Assembly (NCBI GenBank): GCA_031963045.1
Contig: JASSUK010000033.1
Coordinates: 1-20,961, forward strand
Origin: JASSUD01 sp031963045
GTDB lineage: Bacteria; Pseudomonadota; Gammaproteobacteria; Burkholderiales; Burkholderiaceae
DNA length: 20,961 bases
Direction: 5' to 3'
Both the position numbers and the translations under genes were made by a program. The notes below the pieces were generated by a model that saw only the letters and a list, made by a program, of their open reading frames with translations, did not search any database and was not told where the DNA came from. Every line of letters starts with the position of its first letter. The first letter of the stretch is position 1. Positions 1-8,100 of this stretch are shown here, in pieces.

Positions 1-1372
1 CGCCGCGGCTTCTGCGTTAGGCCAGCAGTCTTCGTTACCGCCCGAGGCCCTCCAGGCTTTGATCGCGTTGGCGAAGGGCTCAACGAAGTATGTGAGGCGC
101 GCCGCGGCCTCTGCGTTAGGCCAGCACTCTTCGTTATCGCCCGAGGCCCTCCAGGCTTTGATCGCGTTGGCGAAGGATGATGACTGGGATATGAGGCACG
201 CCGCGGCTTTGGCGTTAGGCGAGCACTCTTCGTTACCGCCCGAGGCCCTCCAGACCTTGATCGCGTTGGCGACGGACTCGGCGGAGTATGTGAGGCGCGC
301 CGTGGCTTCTGCGTTAGGCGAGCACTCTTCGTTATCGCCCGAGGCCCTCCAGGCCTTGATCGCGTTGGCGAAGGACTCGGCGGAGTATGTGAGGATCGTC
401 GCGGCTGATGCGTTAGGCCAGCACTCTTTGTTACCGCCCGAGGCCCTCCAGACCTTGATCGCGTTGGCGAAGGACAAGAACGAGGACACGTATGTGAGGC
501 ACGCCGCGGCTAAGGCGTTAGGCCAGCAGTCTTCGTTACCGCTCGAGGCCCTCCAGGCTTTGATCGCGTTGGCGAAGGATGAGGACAGGAATGTGAGGTG
601 CGCCGCGGCTTCTGCGTTAGGCCAGCACTCTTCGTTACCGCTCGAGGCCCTCCAGACCTTGATCGCGTTGGCGAAGGACAAGAACGAGAATGTGAGGTAC
701 GCCGTGGCTGATGCGTTATGCCAGCACTCTTCGTTACCGCCCGAGGCCCTCCAGGCTTTGATCGCGTTGGCGAAGGACTCGGCGGAGTATGTGAGGATCG
801 CCGCGGCTAAGGCGTTAGGCCAGCAATCTTCGTTACCGCCCGAGGCCTTCCAGACCTTGATCGCGTTGGCAAAGGACAAGGACTGGAAGGTGTGGGGAGC
901 CGCGGCTAAGGCGTTAGGCCAGCACTCTTCGTTATCGCCCGAGGCCCTCCAGGCTTGGATCGCGTTGGCGACGGATGAGAGCGGGGAGGTGAGGCGCACC
1001 GCAGCTGGTGCGTTAGGCCAGCAATCTTCGTTACCGCCCGAGGCCCTCCAGGCCTTGATCGCGTTGGCGACGGACAAGAACTGGGAGGTGGGAAGAGCCG
1101 CAGCTTCTGCGTTAGACAAACACCGCTGGACGCTCTATCGCTTATTGCCCACGCTTAACAGGAAGCAGATAGCGCTGATCTACACAAGATACTTACTCCA
1201 ACAACGCTTTGATCAAAGTGTGCCTTTCTACATCCAGGATAGCACCCTATGCTTTTATAACACTGAGGGTCTCCAGAGCGTTCCCTTTAATCACGCAGAC
1301 AGCGAAGTGGCATTCAAACAAGCGGTTCAACAAACTCAGCAGGCTCTAGGTATTCCTCCTTCTCCAACCTAA
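1..1372 (+). CDS. HEAT-repeat protein, 5' end beyond left edge
   Basis: The reading frame is open from base 2 and no start is visible, so this is the C-terminal part of a longer protein. The first 370 or so codons are 11 nearly identical 33-residue HEAT-like units plus a partial one at the left edge. Each unit has the pattern LIALAKD-x4-VRxAAAxALGQHSSLPPEALQ, the paired-helix arrangement of HEAT / PBS-lyase repeats that forms protein-binding superhelices. The repeats stop near base 1126 and are followed by about 82 non-repetitive residues, rich in aromatic and charged residues, that I do not recognise. No signal peptide or membrane segment is visible in the part present. A role in binding host or bacterial proteins is inference; HEAT arrays have no enzymatic activity of their own. 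The missing N-terminus could carry another domain (for example NACHT or F-box), which cannot be seen here. Confidence 0.85.
   Translation, partial: AAASALGQQSSLPPEALQALIALAKGSTKYVRRAAASALGQHSSLSPEALQALIALAKDDDWDMRHAAALALGEHSSLPPEALQTLIALATDSAEYVRRAVASALGEHSSLSPEALQALIALAKDSAEYVRIVAADALGQHSLLPPEALQTLIALAKDKNEDTYVRHAAAKALGQQSSLPLEALQALIALAKDEDRNVRCAAASALGQHSSLPLEALQTLIALAKDKNENVRYAVADALCQHSSLPPEALQALIALAKDSAEYVRIAAAKALGQQSSLPPEAFQTLIALAKDKDWKVWGAAAKALGQHSSLSPEALQAWIALATDESGEVRRTAAGALGQQSSLPPEALQALIALATDKNWEVGRAAASALDKHRWTLYRLLPTLNRKQIALIYTRYLLQQRFDQSVPFYIQDSTLCFYNTEGLQSVPFNHADSEVAFKQAVQQTQQALGIPPSPT
2..1126 (+). repeat. 99-bp tandem coding repeat (HEAT units)
   Basis: A ttgatcgcgttggcg block recurs at 59, 158, 257 and onward every 99 bp; one unit (from 455) is 6 bp longer. 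Homology is high at the DNA level, including silent positions. The unit boundary alternates between ccaggcttt/ccaggcctt and ccagacctt for nine consecutive units, which suggests the array grew by copying 198-bp dimers. Variation is concentrated in the inter-helix loop (SAEY, KNEN, EDRN, KDWK, ESGE, KNWE) and the residue after VR. Confidence 0.9.
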
Positions 1373-1397
1373 GAAAGTTGGCATAGTTCGTAATCAG

Positions 1398-1414
1398 TTA
1401 GCCTTCATGGCTAA
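1398..1414. terminator. hairpin between convergent genes, possible bidirectional terminator
   Basis: Perfect 6-bp stem ttagcc / ggctaa around a 5-nt loop, placed between the stop of the HEAT gene and the stop of the convergent methyltransferase gene. Position supports a terminator, but no clear T-run follows on either strand, so the call is tentative. Confidence 0.35.
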
Positions 1415-1463
1415 TAAATGGAAAAAATAGCACACCAGCTAGAGTGTAAGTATCCCTCCCCAC

Positions 1464-2219
1464 TTACTGCGCCAAAAACAAAAAAATTGCAGGACGTTTA
1501 TGCAAATCCAAAGCATTTTCCACAACACCTGATAGCACTTCTTTTTTCCATGCTGCAATCGAGCGCGTCATGATGCGTTCGCTGGGTAGCGTTAAATCAA
1601 CGGCTATGCACAATAGAGTCGATGGAGTGCACGTATTGCATATAGTCTGCAGCATCGATTGGTTGCGATAGGGCGTTTCAATAAAGATTTGAGTCTGCTT
1701 CTCGCGGCGAGATTGCTGTTCTAGCGCACGCAGCCGGGTTGCACGCTCATTTTCTGCAATAGGTATATAGCCTTGAAAAGCAAAGCGCTGCCCGTCTAGA
1801 CCAGAAGCCATGAGTGCCAACAAAATAGAGCTAGGGCCCACTAGAGGCACCACTTTAATGCCCAGCGCATGGGCTTGGCGCACTACACTCGCGCCTGGAT
1901 CTGCCACGGCAGGGCAGCCTGCTTCAGACAACAGTCCAGCATCTTTACCTGCTTGTAGAGGCTCGAGTAATGCTTGGATCTGTGCACTGGGAGTCTGATT
2001 ATTTAATTCGCGTATATCGATATGCTGGATTGGGTGAGGCAGTTTTGCTACCGCGTTTAGACCTTGTAAAAAAGCCCGTGCTGACTTTGCATTTTCTGCA
2101 ATGTAATACGTGAGCTGAGCGGCTTGCTCTTGTACGTTATGGGGAAGAACGCTGAGGTATGTTTGCTCAGCATGACTGCCCAAGGTATTAGGAATTAAAT
2201 AAAGCGTGCCTGTTTTCAT
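1464..2219 (-). CDS. RsmI-like SAM-dependent methyltransferase (tetrapyrrole methylase fold)
   Basis: A 251-residue protein of the tetrapyrrole-methylase superfamily, closest to the RsmI group (16S rRNA C1402 ribose methylation). Visible family features are GTLYLIP at the N-terminus (residues 4-10), SEAGCPAVADPG (98-109; RsmI has SDAGTPLISDPG), KVVPLVGPSSILLALMASGL (122-141) and the FxGYIP turn (148-153). It is about 35 residues shorter than typical RsmI and lacks the IGNLxD motif after the N-terminal strand, having NTLGSHAEQ instead. I therefore read it as the betaproteobacterial paralogue that sits beside maf, with substrate not established, rather than RsmI itself. The ATG at 2219 is preceded by gagga about 9 nt upstream. 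It lies 53 nt downstream of maf on the same strand and is probably co-transcribed with it. Confidence 0.88.
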   Translation of the reverse strand: MKTGTLYLIPNTLGSHAEQTYLSVLPHNVQEQAAQLTYYIAENAKSARAFLQGLNAVAKLPHPIQHIDIRELNNQTPSAQIQALLEPLQAGKDAGLLSEAGCPAVADPGASVVRQAHALGIKVVPLVGPSSILLALMASGLDGQRFAFQGYIPIAENERATRLRALEQQSRREKQTQIFIETPYRNQSMLQTICNTCTPSTLLCIAVDLTLPSERIMTRSIAAWKKEVLSGVVENALDLHKRPAIFLFLAQ

Positions 2220-2272
2220 ACAAAATACTTCCTCGCTGCCTGATGCTTGTGGGAAAAAAACAAGTTTGCCAT

Positions 2273-2908
2273 TTACTTCCCTCTTGTAAAAATCGAAACG
2301 CCCGCCTCACGCAAAAAGCGAGTGAGTGTAATTAGTGGAAGACCAATTAATGCGGTTGGATCCTCACTTTTTACCGCATCAAGCAGCGTAATACCTAAAC
2401 CTTCCACCCGTGCACTGCCTGCCACATCATAAGGGCGTTCTATCTCCAGATAAGCGTGTATTTCCGCTTCTTCTAAATCCCGAAAACGCACGTGCGTCAC
2501 TACACAGGCCGTTTTGCACGATTGTAAGCGCGTGTCATACAAACAGATCCCCGTGTGAAATTCGACCAATTGTTTACGCATATAGCAAAGTTGTTCAAAC
2601 GCTGCGGCGTGATTTCCTGGCTTGCCAAATGGTTTCTGATTGCAACTGGCCACCTGATCAGACCCAATAATTAAAGCGTGCTCCACACTTTTAGCGACCT
2701 TGCGTGCTTTTGCTTCAGATAAACGCATGGCGGTTGCCTGTGGCAGCTCGTCTTTTAGGCTGGTTTCATCGATGTCAGGAACCATAATCTCAAATGGCAG
2801 CTGCAATCGCTGTAACAACTCCCTCCGATAGGGGGAGCTGGATGCCAGAATCAAACGAGGATTGTCTGAAAAGTTTGTAGGAGACACGAGGGAGGGAGGG
2901 GAGGACAA
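2273..2908 (-). CDS. Maf-family nucleotide pyrophosphatase, YceF type (7-methyl-GTP)
   Basis: The Maf fold is shown by LILASSSPYRRELLQRL (residues 19-35), the IDET segment (46-49), the AKARKVA helix (66-72) and GSDQV (82-86), which holds the catalytic aspartate. The SDQ form rather than ADT points to the YceF subgroup, known to hydrolyse 7-methyl-GTP to the monophosphate; others in the family act on dTTP/UTP. Length (211 residues) is slightly above the usual 190-205 because of a loose N-terminus. The only reasonable start is TTG at 2908: the frame upstream is closed by TAG at 2924-2926 and there is no in-frame ATG before the conserved core. An inner start nearer NPRLIL cannot be excluded. It is the first gene of a two-gene minus-strand unit with the RsmI-like methyltransferase. 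Confidence 0.9.
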   Translation of the reverse strand: MSSPPSLVSPTNFSDNPRLILASSSPYRRELLQRLQLPFEIMVPDIDETSLKDELPQATAMRLSEAKARKVAKSVEHALIIGSDQVASCNQKPFGKPGNHAAAFEQLCYMRKQLVEFHTGICLYDTRLQSCKTACVVTHVRFRDLEEAEIHAYLEIERPYDVAGSARVEGLGITLLDAVKSEDPTALIGLPLITLTRFLREAGVSIFTRGK

Positions 2909-2926
2909 AGAAAACTCGCAAATCTA

Positions 2927-3307
2927 AAAAGGCTGGAGCCTGTTTAAAGAAAAAAATAGAGAATAATAGAGTCCAACGATAGTATGGGAAACTAGTCCAT
3001 AAAAATATCTTTTTGTCTTTCTCTTTCGAGTCTGCTCTTTATTCGACTTCTTTTGAAACCGAGTAGCCAGTATGGTAGGTTGGTGGTGAGGCACGAACCC
3101 CAACATGCGTACCGCTGACTTTTAATTTTTGCTTTTGGATAATCATAAGCTGGTCATCAAGGACGCCATGGCGTGCATGTTGGGGTTCCTTCGTCACCAC
3201 CAACCTACCATTTATAACTAGTACTGGCTGGGAGGAATGACGCCACTACAGGGTTTCGACAGAAGTCTATTGAATGGTTTTGAGCCGAGTCTAGGATTCT
3301 TTTAAAA
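2927..3307. other. divergent intergenic gap with inverted-repeat element
   Basis: This 381-bp stretch separates maf (minus) from the ccsA-like gene (plus). Apart from the inverted repeat at 3072-3211 I see no conserved gene. A 60-codon minus-strand frame at 2924-3106 starts inside the repeat and is not similar to anything I know. In Burkholderia, as I recall it, maf is followed on this side by yceD and rpmF; neither is present, so gene order is broken here. Confidence 0.6.
3072..3211. repeat. 140-bp imperfect inverted-repeat element (MITE- or REP-like)
   Basis: The left arm (3072-3108) and right arm (3175-3211) are 37-bp inverted repeats: 18 bp starting atggtaggttgg are perfectly complementary, 5 bp are mismatched, then 14 bp (gaaccccaacatgc) are complementary again. 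The 66-bp centre contains the perfect 12-bp palindrome acgccatggcgt (3163-3174). Sequence just outside both arms shares agccagta. The left-arm edge and the part of the centre beside it (ccccaacatgcg...gactttt...ttgctttt) recur at 13326-13360. No transposase is encoded, so it would be non-autonomous. Confidence 0.75.
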
Positions 3308-4228
3308 ATGATGCTTCTCTACGTTTTTACCGCTGTGCTGTATGGCAGTTTGTCGCTATTTGAATGGATGCCGGCAGCTATTGCTCGACCACTGAGTAGG
3401 GGTGTGCAAGCCCGTCCTATGCGCACGCTGTTTAAAACTATTTTGCCAGCCGCGGCCTTGTTTGGACACGGCGCTCTATTGCATGCAGCTATTTTTCGTC
3501 CCGATGCGATGTTTTTTGGGGGGGCGTTGGGAGTGTCTGCGATGCTGTGGCTGTGCATGGGGATGTATTGGATTGAGAGTTTTTTCTTTCCATTAGAAGG
3601 ATTCCGGCGTTTTATTTTTCCGCTTGCAGGTTTGGCCTCTTTGCTGCCTCTAGCATTTGAAGGGGTGCAAATTTTGCCCTATGCCGCCGCTTCGCTTTTT
3701 AAGGCCCATTTTATTATTGCAAATATGGCCAGTGGGCTGTTTGTATTGCTGGCTTTACATGCGGTGCTTATGCTCTTTGTTGAGCATCGTTTGCATGGGT
3801 CCATGCATCCCACCCCTATACGCCAGCAAAAAGGGCCAGCATGGATTGACACCTGGTTAGATAGCCTACCTGCTTTATTGACCCTTGAAAAACTCCTCTT
3901 TCGTCTAACTGGTTTGGGCTGGATATTATTGAGTTTGACCTTGGTTTCAGGTTTTTTATTTAGTGAGCAGTTGCCCGAACGTGCTGCATTTCTGGATCAA
4001 AAAACATTTTTTTCTCTAGTGTCTTGGGTTATGTTTGGCGCTATTTTGGTGAGCCGAAGGTTGTATGGTTGGCGTGGGCGCACTGCGCTGAGGTGGGTGT
4101 TGGCAGCTTTTGGGGTACTGCTATTAACCTATATTGGTAGCCGCTGGGTATGGCCAGAATCGGTGCATGAGACTCCAAAAAATGCTTCTTTTAAAATAGC
4201 GCGCACCTCACCCCAAATACACATTTAA
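3308..4228 (+). CDS. CcsA/YpjD-like inner-membrane protein of the cytochrome c assembly family
   Basis: A 306-residue polytopic membrane protein with about seven to eight hydrophobic segments, near residues 1-20, 37-60, 66-92, 98-116, 133-158, 197-219, 235-256 and 262-284. The segment AHFIIANMASGLFVLLALHAVLMLFVE and the C-terminal GWRGRTALRW motif match the YpjD/CcsA-like proteins that in Burkholderiales lie next to ffh. Members of the family are linked to haem handling and cytochrome c maturation at the inner membrane; the exact role of this subgroup is not settled. The protein is some 35 residues longer than I recall for the family, mainly from the polar C-terminal tail. Two ATG codons open the frame (3308 and 3311), with a weak agga about 10 nt upstream. 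ampD follows after 18 nt, implying co-transcription. Confidence 0.82.
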   Translation: MMLLYVFTAVLYGSLSLFEWMPAAIARPLSRGVQARPMRTLFKTILPAAALFGHGALLHAAIFRPDAMFFGGALGVSAMLWLCMGMYWIESFFFPLEGFRRFIFPLAGLASLLPLAFEGVQILPYAAASLFKAHFIIANMASGLFVLLALHAVLMLFVEHRLHGSMHPTPIRQQKGPAWIDTWLDSLPALLTLEKLLFRLTGLGWILLSLTLVSGFLFSEQLPERAAFLDQKTFFSLVSWVMFGAILVSRRLYGWRGRTALRWVLAAFGVLLLTYIGSRWVWPESVHETPKNASFKIARTSPQIHI

Positions 4229-4246
4229 TATTGCAAGGGAAAAACG

Positions 4247-4837
4247 ATGTCTATGCTTGACCTACCCGCTGAATTTTCTGTAGATGCTGCAGGGTGGGTA
4301 GCTAATACTCGGCATGTGATTTCACCTAATACCGATGCGCGGCCTGAGGGCATGGCCCCCACGCTCTTGGTCGTGCATAACATTAGCCTGCCTCCTAGCC
4401 AATTTGGTGGGCAGGCTATTTGTGATTTTTTCTGCAATCAATTAGCGCATGATGCGCACCCGTATTACGATCATTTGCGCGGTGTTTGTGTATCCGCCCA
4501 TTTTTTAATTGATCGTATGGGTCAGATTGTGCAATTTGTCTCCTGCCTTGAGCGTGCTTGGCACGCTGGCTCCTCTTCTTTTTTAGGGCGTGAGCGGTGC
4601 AATGATTTTTCCATTGGCATTGAGCTCGAAGGCACAGATGATCAGCCTTTTGAGAGTGCACAATATTGCGCTTTAAATCGGCTTATCTTTGCCTTACTGA
4701 AGGCGTATCCGCTTGCCCATTGCGTGGGCCATTCCGACATCGCACCAGGTCGAAAAACGGACCCAGGACCCTTTTTTGACTGGAAGCGTGTGCGAGAAGA
4801 TTTAGCTCCTCACATGTTATTTTTTCCTTTCCAATAA
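4247..4837 (+). CDS. ampD: AmpD, 1,6-anhydro-N-acetylmuramyl-L-alanine amidase
   Basis: This cytoplasmic zinc amidase cleaves the lactyl-amide bond between anhydro-N-acetylmuramic acid and the stem peptide during peptidoglycan recycling. The Amidase_2 fold is clear: LLVVHNISLPP (zinc ligand His44), SAHFLIDRMGQIVQFV, AWHAGSSSFLGRERCNDFSIGIELEG, and GHSDIAPGRKTDPGP (zinc ligands His162 and Asp172, catalytic Lys170). Length (196 residues) is normal and there is no signal peptide, as expected for AmpD rather than a periplasmic amidase. ATG 4247 has agggaa about 7 nt upstream. It follows the ccsA-like gene by 18 nt and precedes nrdA, which has its own promoter. Confidence 0.95.
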   Translation: MSMLDLPAEFSVDAAGWVANTRHVISPNTDARPEGMAPTLLVVHNISLPPSQFGGQAICDFFCNQLAHDAHPYYDHLRGVCVSAHFLIDRMGQIVQFVSCLERAWHAGSSSFLGRERCNDFSIGIELEGTDDQPFESAQYCALNRLIFALLKAYPLAHCVGHSDIAPGRKTDPGPFFDWKRVREDLAPHMLFFPFQ

Positions 4838-4857
4838 CGTTATCGACCTCTCTCCCT

Positions 4858-4887
4858 TACCGGGTATGCCTCGGCGATTTTTTTAGA
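4858..4887 (+). terminator. possible terminator downstream of ampD
   Basis: A short GC-rich, partly self-complementary segment (taccgggta followed by cctcggcga) runs into a stretch of seven T residues. The stem is short and bulged, so support is weak, but the position between ampD and the nrdA promoter is appropriate. Confidence 0.35.
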
Positions 4888-4907
4888 AAAATTTTCATGC
4901 TTTATGG

Positions 4908-4972
4908 TTTTGTTTTTCTAAAAAAACACTATAATTTGTGCCTTCTTGATGGTTGGCCACAATATATGGTGG
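4908..4972 (+). promoter_or_regulatory. nrdA promoter with two NrdR boxes
   Basis: Two 16-bp sites fit the NrdR consensus acaCwAtATaTwGtgt: box 1 acactataatttgtgc (4926-4941) and box 2 ccacaatatatggtgg (4957-4972). They start 31 bp apart, the spacing of about three helical turns typical of NrdR box pairs. Box 1 contains a perfect -10 hexamer TATAAT (4930-4935); a T-rich -35 candidate lies near 4908-4913. NrdR bound here would cover the promoter and initiation region and repress nrdAB when dATP is high. The regulator gene is not in this window. Confidence 0.8.
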
Positions 4973-5176
4973 TTAAGCCCACTAGCAGAGCTTGTTAGAA
5001 TAAGGGCTGCTAAAGCGGTCCAGTGCGTAAAAATTCTTGTTTTTAACTCAAAAATAAAGAGCGATACCTGCAACGAGCATGCAGTAAATCAGCCTATTAC
5101 ACGACAACCTATTCTGAAGCCCGGGAGTTTTCCCAAGAAACTTCATCCACTATTATTTTCAGCCGACGACGTCTTA
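4973..5176 (+). other. nrdA 5' leader, open in frame
   Basis: With TATAAT at 4930-4935, transcription should begin near 4942, leaving about 235 nt before ATG 5177. The nrdA frame stays open back to a TAA at 4919-4921, with TTG 4946 and ATG 4949 available, so up to 77 extra residues could be encoded. That stretch does not resemble NrdA and is outside the normal family length, so I treat it as leader. No riboswitch fold was recognised. Confidence 0.5.
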
Positions 5177-8100
5177 ATGAACGCCTCTACAGATCTATCT
5201 ATTGCCGAGCCGCTTACATCGGACTCTGCTGCGCATCTTGCGCTCGAACAAGCGTTAGCCCACAGCTTATCTGCGCAGGCTACAAGCGAAACTTTACTGG
5301 CACAGTCCGTTACTTTTGCAGACTACAACGTTATTCGCCGTAACGGATCGGTAGTGCCTTTTGAACCAGCCAAAATTGCTTTGGCCATCCATAAAGCTTT
5401 TCTAGCCGTCCACAGTGCGACTTATGGGGAGCACAGCGCAGAATCCGCACGAACCCGCGAGCTGGTGGAGGAAATTACCCATGCCGTAGTGCGTGCACTG
5501 CTGCGTAGCCGGTCACAAGGCGGCACTTTCCACATTGAAGATATTCAAGATCAAGTGGAATTAGCGCTAATGCGGGCTGGGGAGCATCATGTCGCGCGTT
5601 CCTACGTGCTCTATCGTGAAAAGCGCGCGCAGGCGCGTTTGCAAGCACAAGAACAAGTGCAAAAAGCCTTAGAAGCACAAGCGCCCGGCATGCAAGTGAC
5701 TGAAAATGGGGTGCTGCGCCCTCTGGATAAATTGGCCTTGTTGGCCCTGATTACCTCTGCCTGCGAGGGATTAGGGGAATATGCCAAGCCTGATCCCATT
5801 GTCAGCGAAACCATCAAGAATTTGTACGACGGCGTGCCGATGAGCCAGGTATATGACTGCGCCATCCTGGCAGCCCGCACCTTGATTGAAAAGGACCCGG
5901 TTTATAGCCGTGTAGCTGCTCGCATTTTGTTGCATACATTGCGCCGTGAAGTGTTTGAAGAGGAGGTTCTGCAAGCGCATATGCATACCCGCTACGCGCA
6001 AGCCTTCTCACGCGCTATTGCACGAGGTATTGAAGTGCAATTGCTCGATGAACGCTTGGCAACATTCGATTTAGCCAGACTGGGTGCAGCCCTAGATGCC
6101 AGCCGTGACTTGAAATTCGGATATCTGGGCTTACAGACCCTCTATGACCGTTATTTCTTGCACCATGAAGGGCAGCGCATTGAATTGCCTCAAGTGTTTT
6201 TTATGCGCGTAGCAATGGGTTTATCTCTGAATGAAACAGATCGAGAAGCGCGTGCTATTGAGTTTTATAACGTGCTCTCTAGCTTTGATTTTATGAGCTC
6301 TACGCCTACGCTCTTTAATGCGGGCACGCGCCGCCCTCAGCTGTCTTCTTGCTACTTAACAACGGTAGGGGATGATTTAGAAGCCATCTATGAAGCACTA
6401 AAAGAAAACGCACTACTTTCCAAATTTGCTGGCGGCCTGGGCAATGACTGGACGCCTGTGCGCGCACTAGGCTCGCATATCAAAGGCACCAATGGTAAAT
6501 CGCAAGGTGTTGTGCCTTTTCTGAAAGTGGTGAATGACACTGCAGTGGCGGTCAATCAAGGTGGAAAACGTAAAGGTGCAGTATGTGCTTACCTTGAAAC
6601 ATGGCATTTAGACATTGAAGAGTTCCTAGAGTTGCGCAAAAACACCGGGGATGACCGTCGCCGTACCCACGATATGAACACGGCGAACTGGATCCCTGAT
6701 CTGTTTATGAAGCGCGTGATGGAAGAGGGGGAGTGGACTTTATTTTCTCCATCTGATTGTCCCGATTTGCATGATCTATACGGTGCAGAGTTTGATACAG
6801 CGTATCAAGAGTATGAAGCACGCGCAGCGCGTGGAGAGATCCGACTGTTCAAAAAAGTGCCTGCTGCGCAGCTATGGCGCAAGATGCTGGGGATGTTGTT
6901 TGAAACCGGCCATCCTTGGATTACGTTCAAAGATCCTTGCAATATCCGTTCCCCTCAGCAGCACATGGGGGTCGTGCACTCTTCGAATCTGTGTACAGAA
7001 ATTACACTCAATACCAATGATGAAGAGATTGCGGTTTGTAACTTAGGTTCGATTAACCTGGTTGCGCATTTGCTACCCGATGTCGTATCAGAAACGGATC
7101 GTAGCAACGGTAAAATGATTGGTGCGCATGTGCTCAATCATGACAAACTCAAAAAGACCATTCAGACCGCGATGCGTATGCTCGACAACGTGATCGATCT
7201 GAACTACTACGCAGTACAAAAAGCGCGCCACTCCAATATCAAACATCGGCCAGTAGGTTTAGGCATGATGGGCTTCCAGGATTGTTTGCAACAATTGCGC
7301 GTGCCTTATGCTTGCACAGAAGCAGTCGAATTTGCAGATCGCTCGATGGAAGTCATTTGCTACTACGCCTATGCAGCCTCTTCCGAGCTCGCACGTGAGC
7401 GGGGATGCTATGCAACCTATAAAGGCTCGTTGTGGGATCGTGGAATAATTGGGCAAGACTCGATTGCAATGCTTGAAACAGCACGTAAAGGATATATCGA
7501 GGTAGATAGATCGAGCACTCTGGACTGGGATGCATTGCGTGTGCAAATTGCCACCCACGGTATGCGCAATTCAAATTGCGTAGCCATTGCACCGACCGCC
7601 ACGATTTCAAACATTATTGGTGTATCTGCGTGTATTGAGCCCACCTTCCAGAATCTCTTTGTGAAATCGAATTTGTCTGGAGAGTTCACTATCGTCAATG
7701 AGTACTTGGTGCGTGATTTAAAAGCGCGAGGCTTGTGGGATGAAGTGATGGTGGCGGATCTGAAATATTTTGATGGAGCGCTTGGGCGAATCGAGCGCAT
7801 TCCTGAAGATCTGCGTGCACTCTATGCTACGGCTTTCGAGATGAACCCAGTCTGGTTAGTAGAAGCAGCAGCTAGGCGCCAAAAATGGATTGATCAGGGC
7901 CAATCTCTGAATATTTACATGGCCGGCGCATCGGGCAAAAAGCTAGATGAAATTTATAAACTAGCTTGGAAACGCGGCCTTAAAACAACCTACTACCTCC
8001 GTACAATGGGCGCGACCCACGTTGAAAAATCTACGGTTGAGAAAGGGGTTTTAAATGCAGTGGCAGTTGGAAGTCCACAAAACGACAGCCAGAGCGCGCA

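Noticed and set aside
1..1126. Direct repeats as a possible CRISPR array
   Set aside because: The 99-bp units are continuous coding sequence in a single frame with HEAT-type translation, without spacer structure.
1464..2219. Naming the methyltransferase RsmI
   Set aside because: It is shorter than RsmI and lacks its N-terminal IGNLxD motif. Its position beside maf suggests the paralogous betaproteobacterial group.
2924..3106. 60-codon minus-strand frame upstream of maf, in the same frame
   Set aside because: It starts inside the inverted repeat, ends in TAG just before the maf frame, and shows no family features; a chance frame is more likely.
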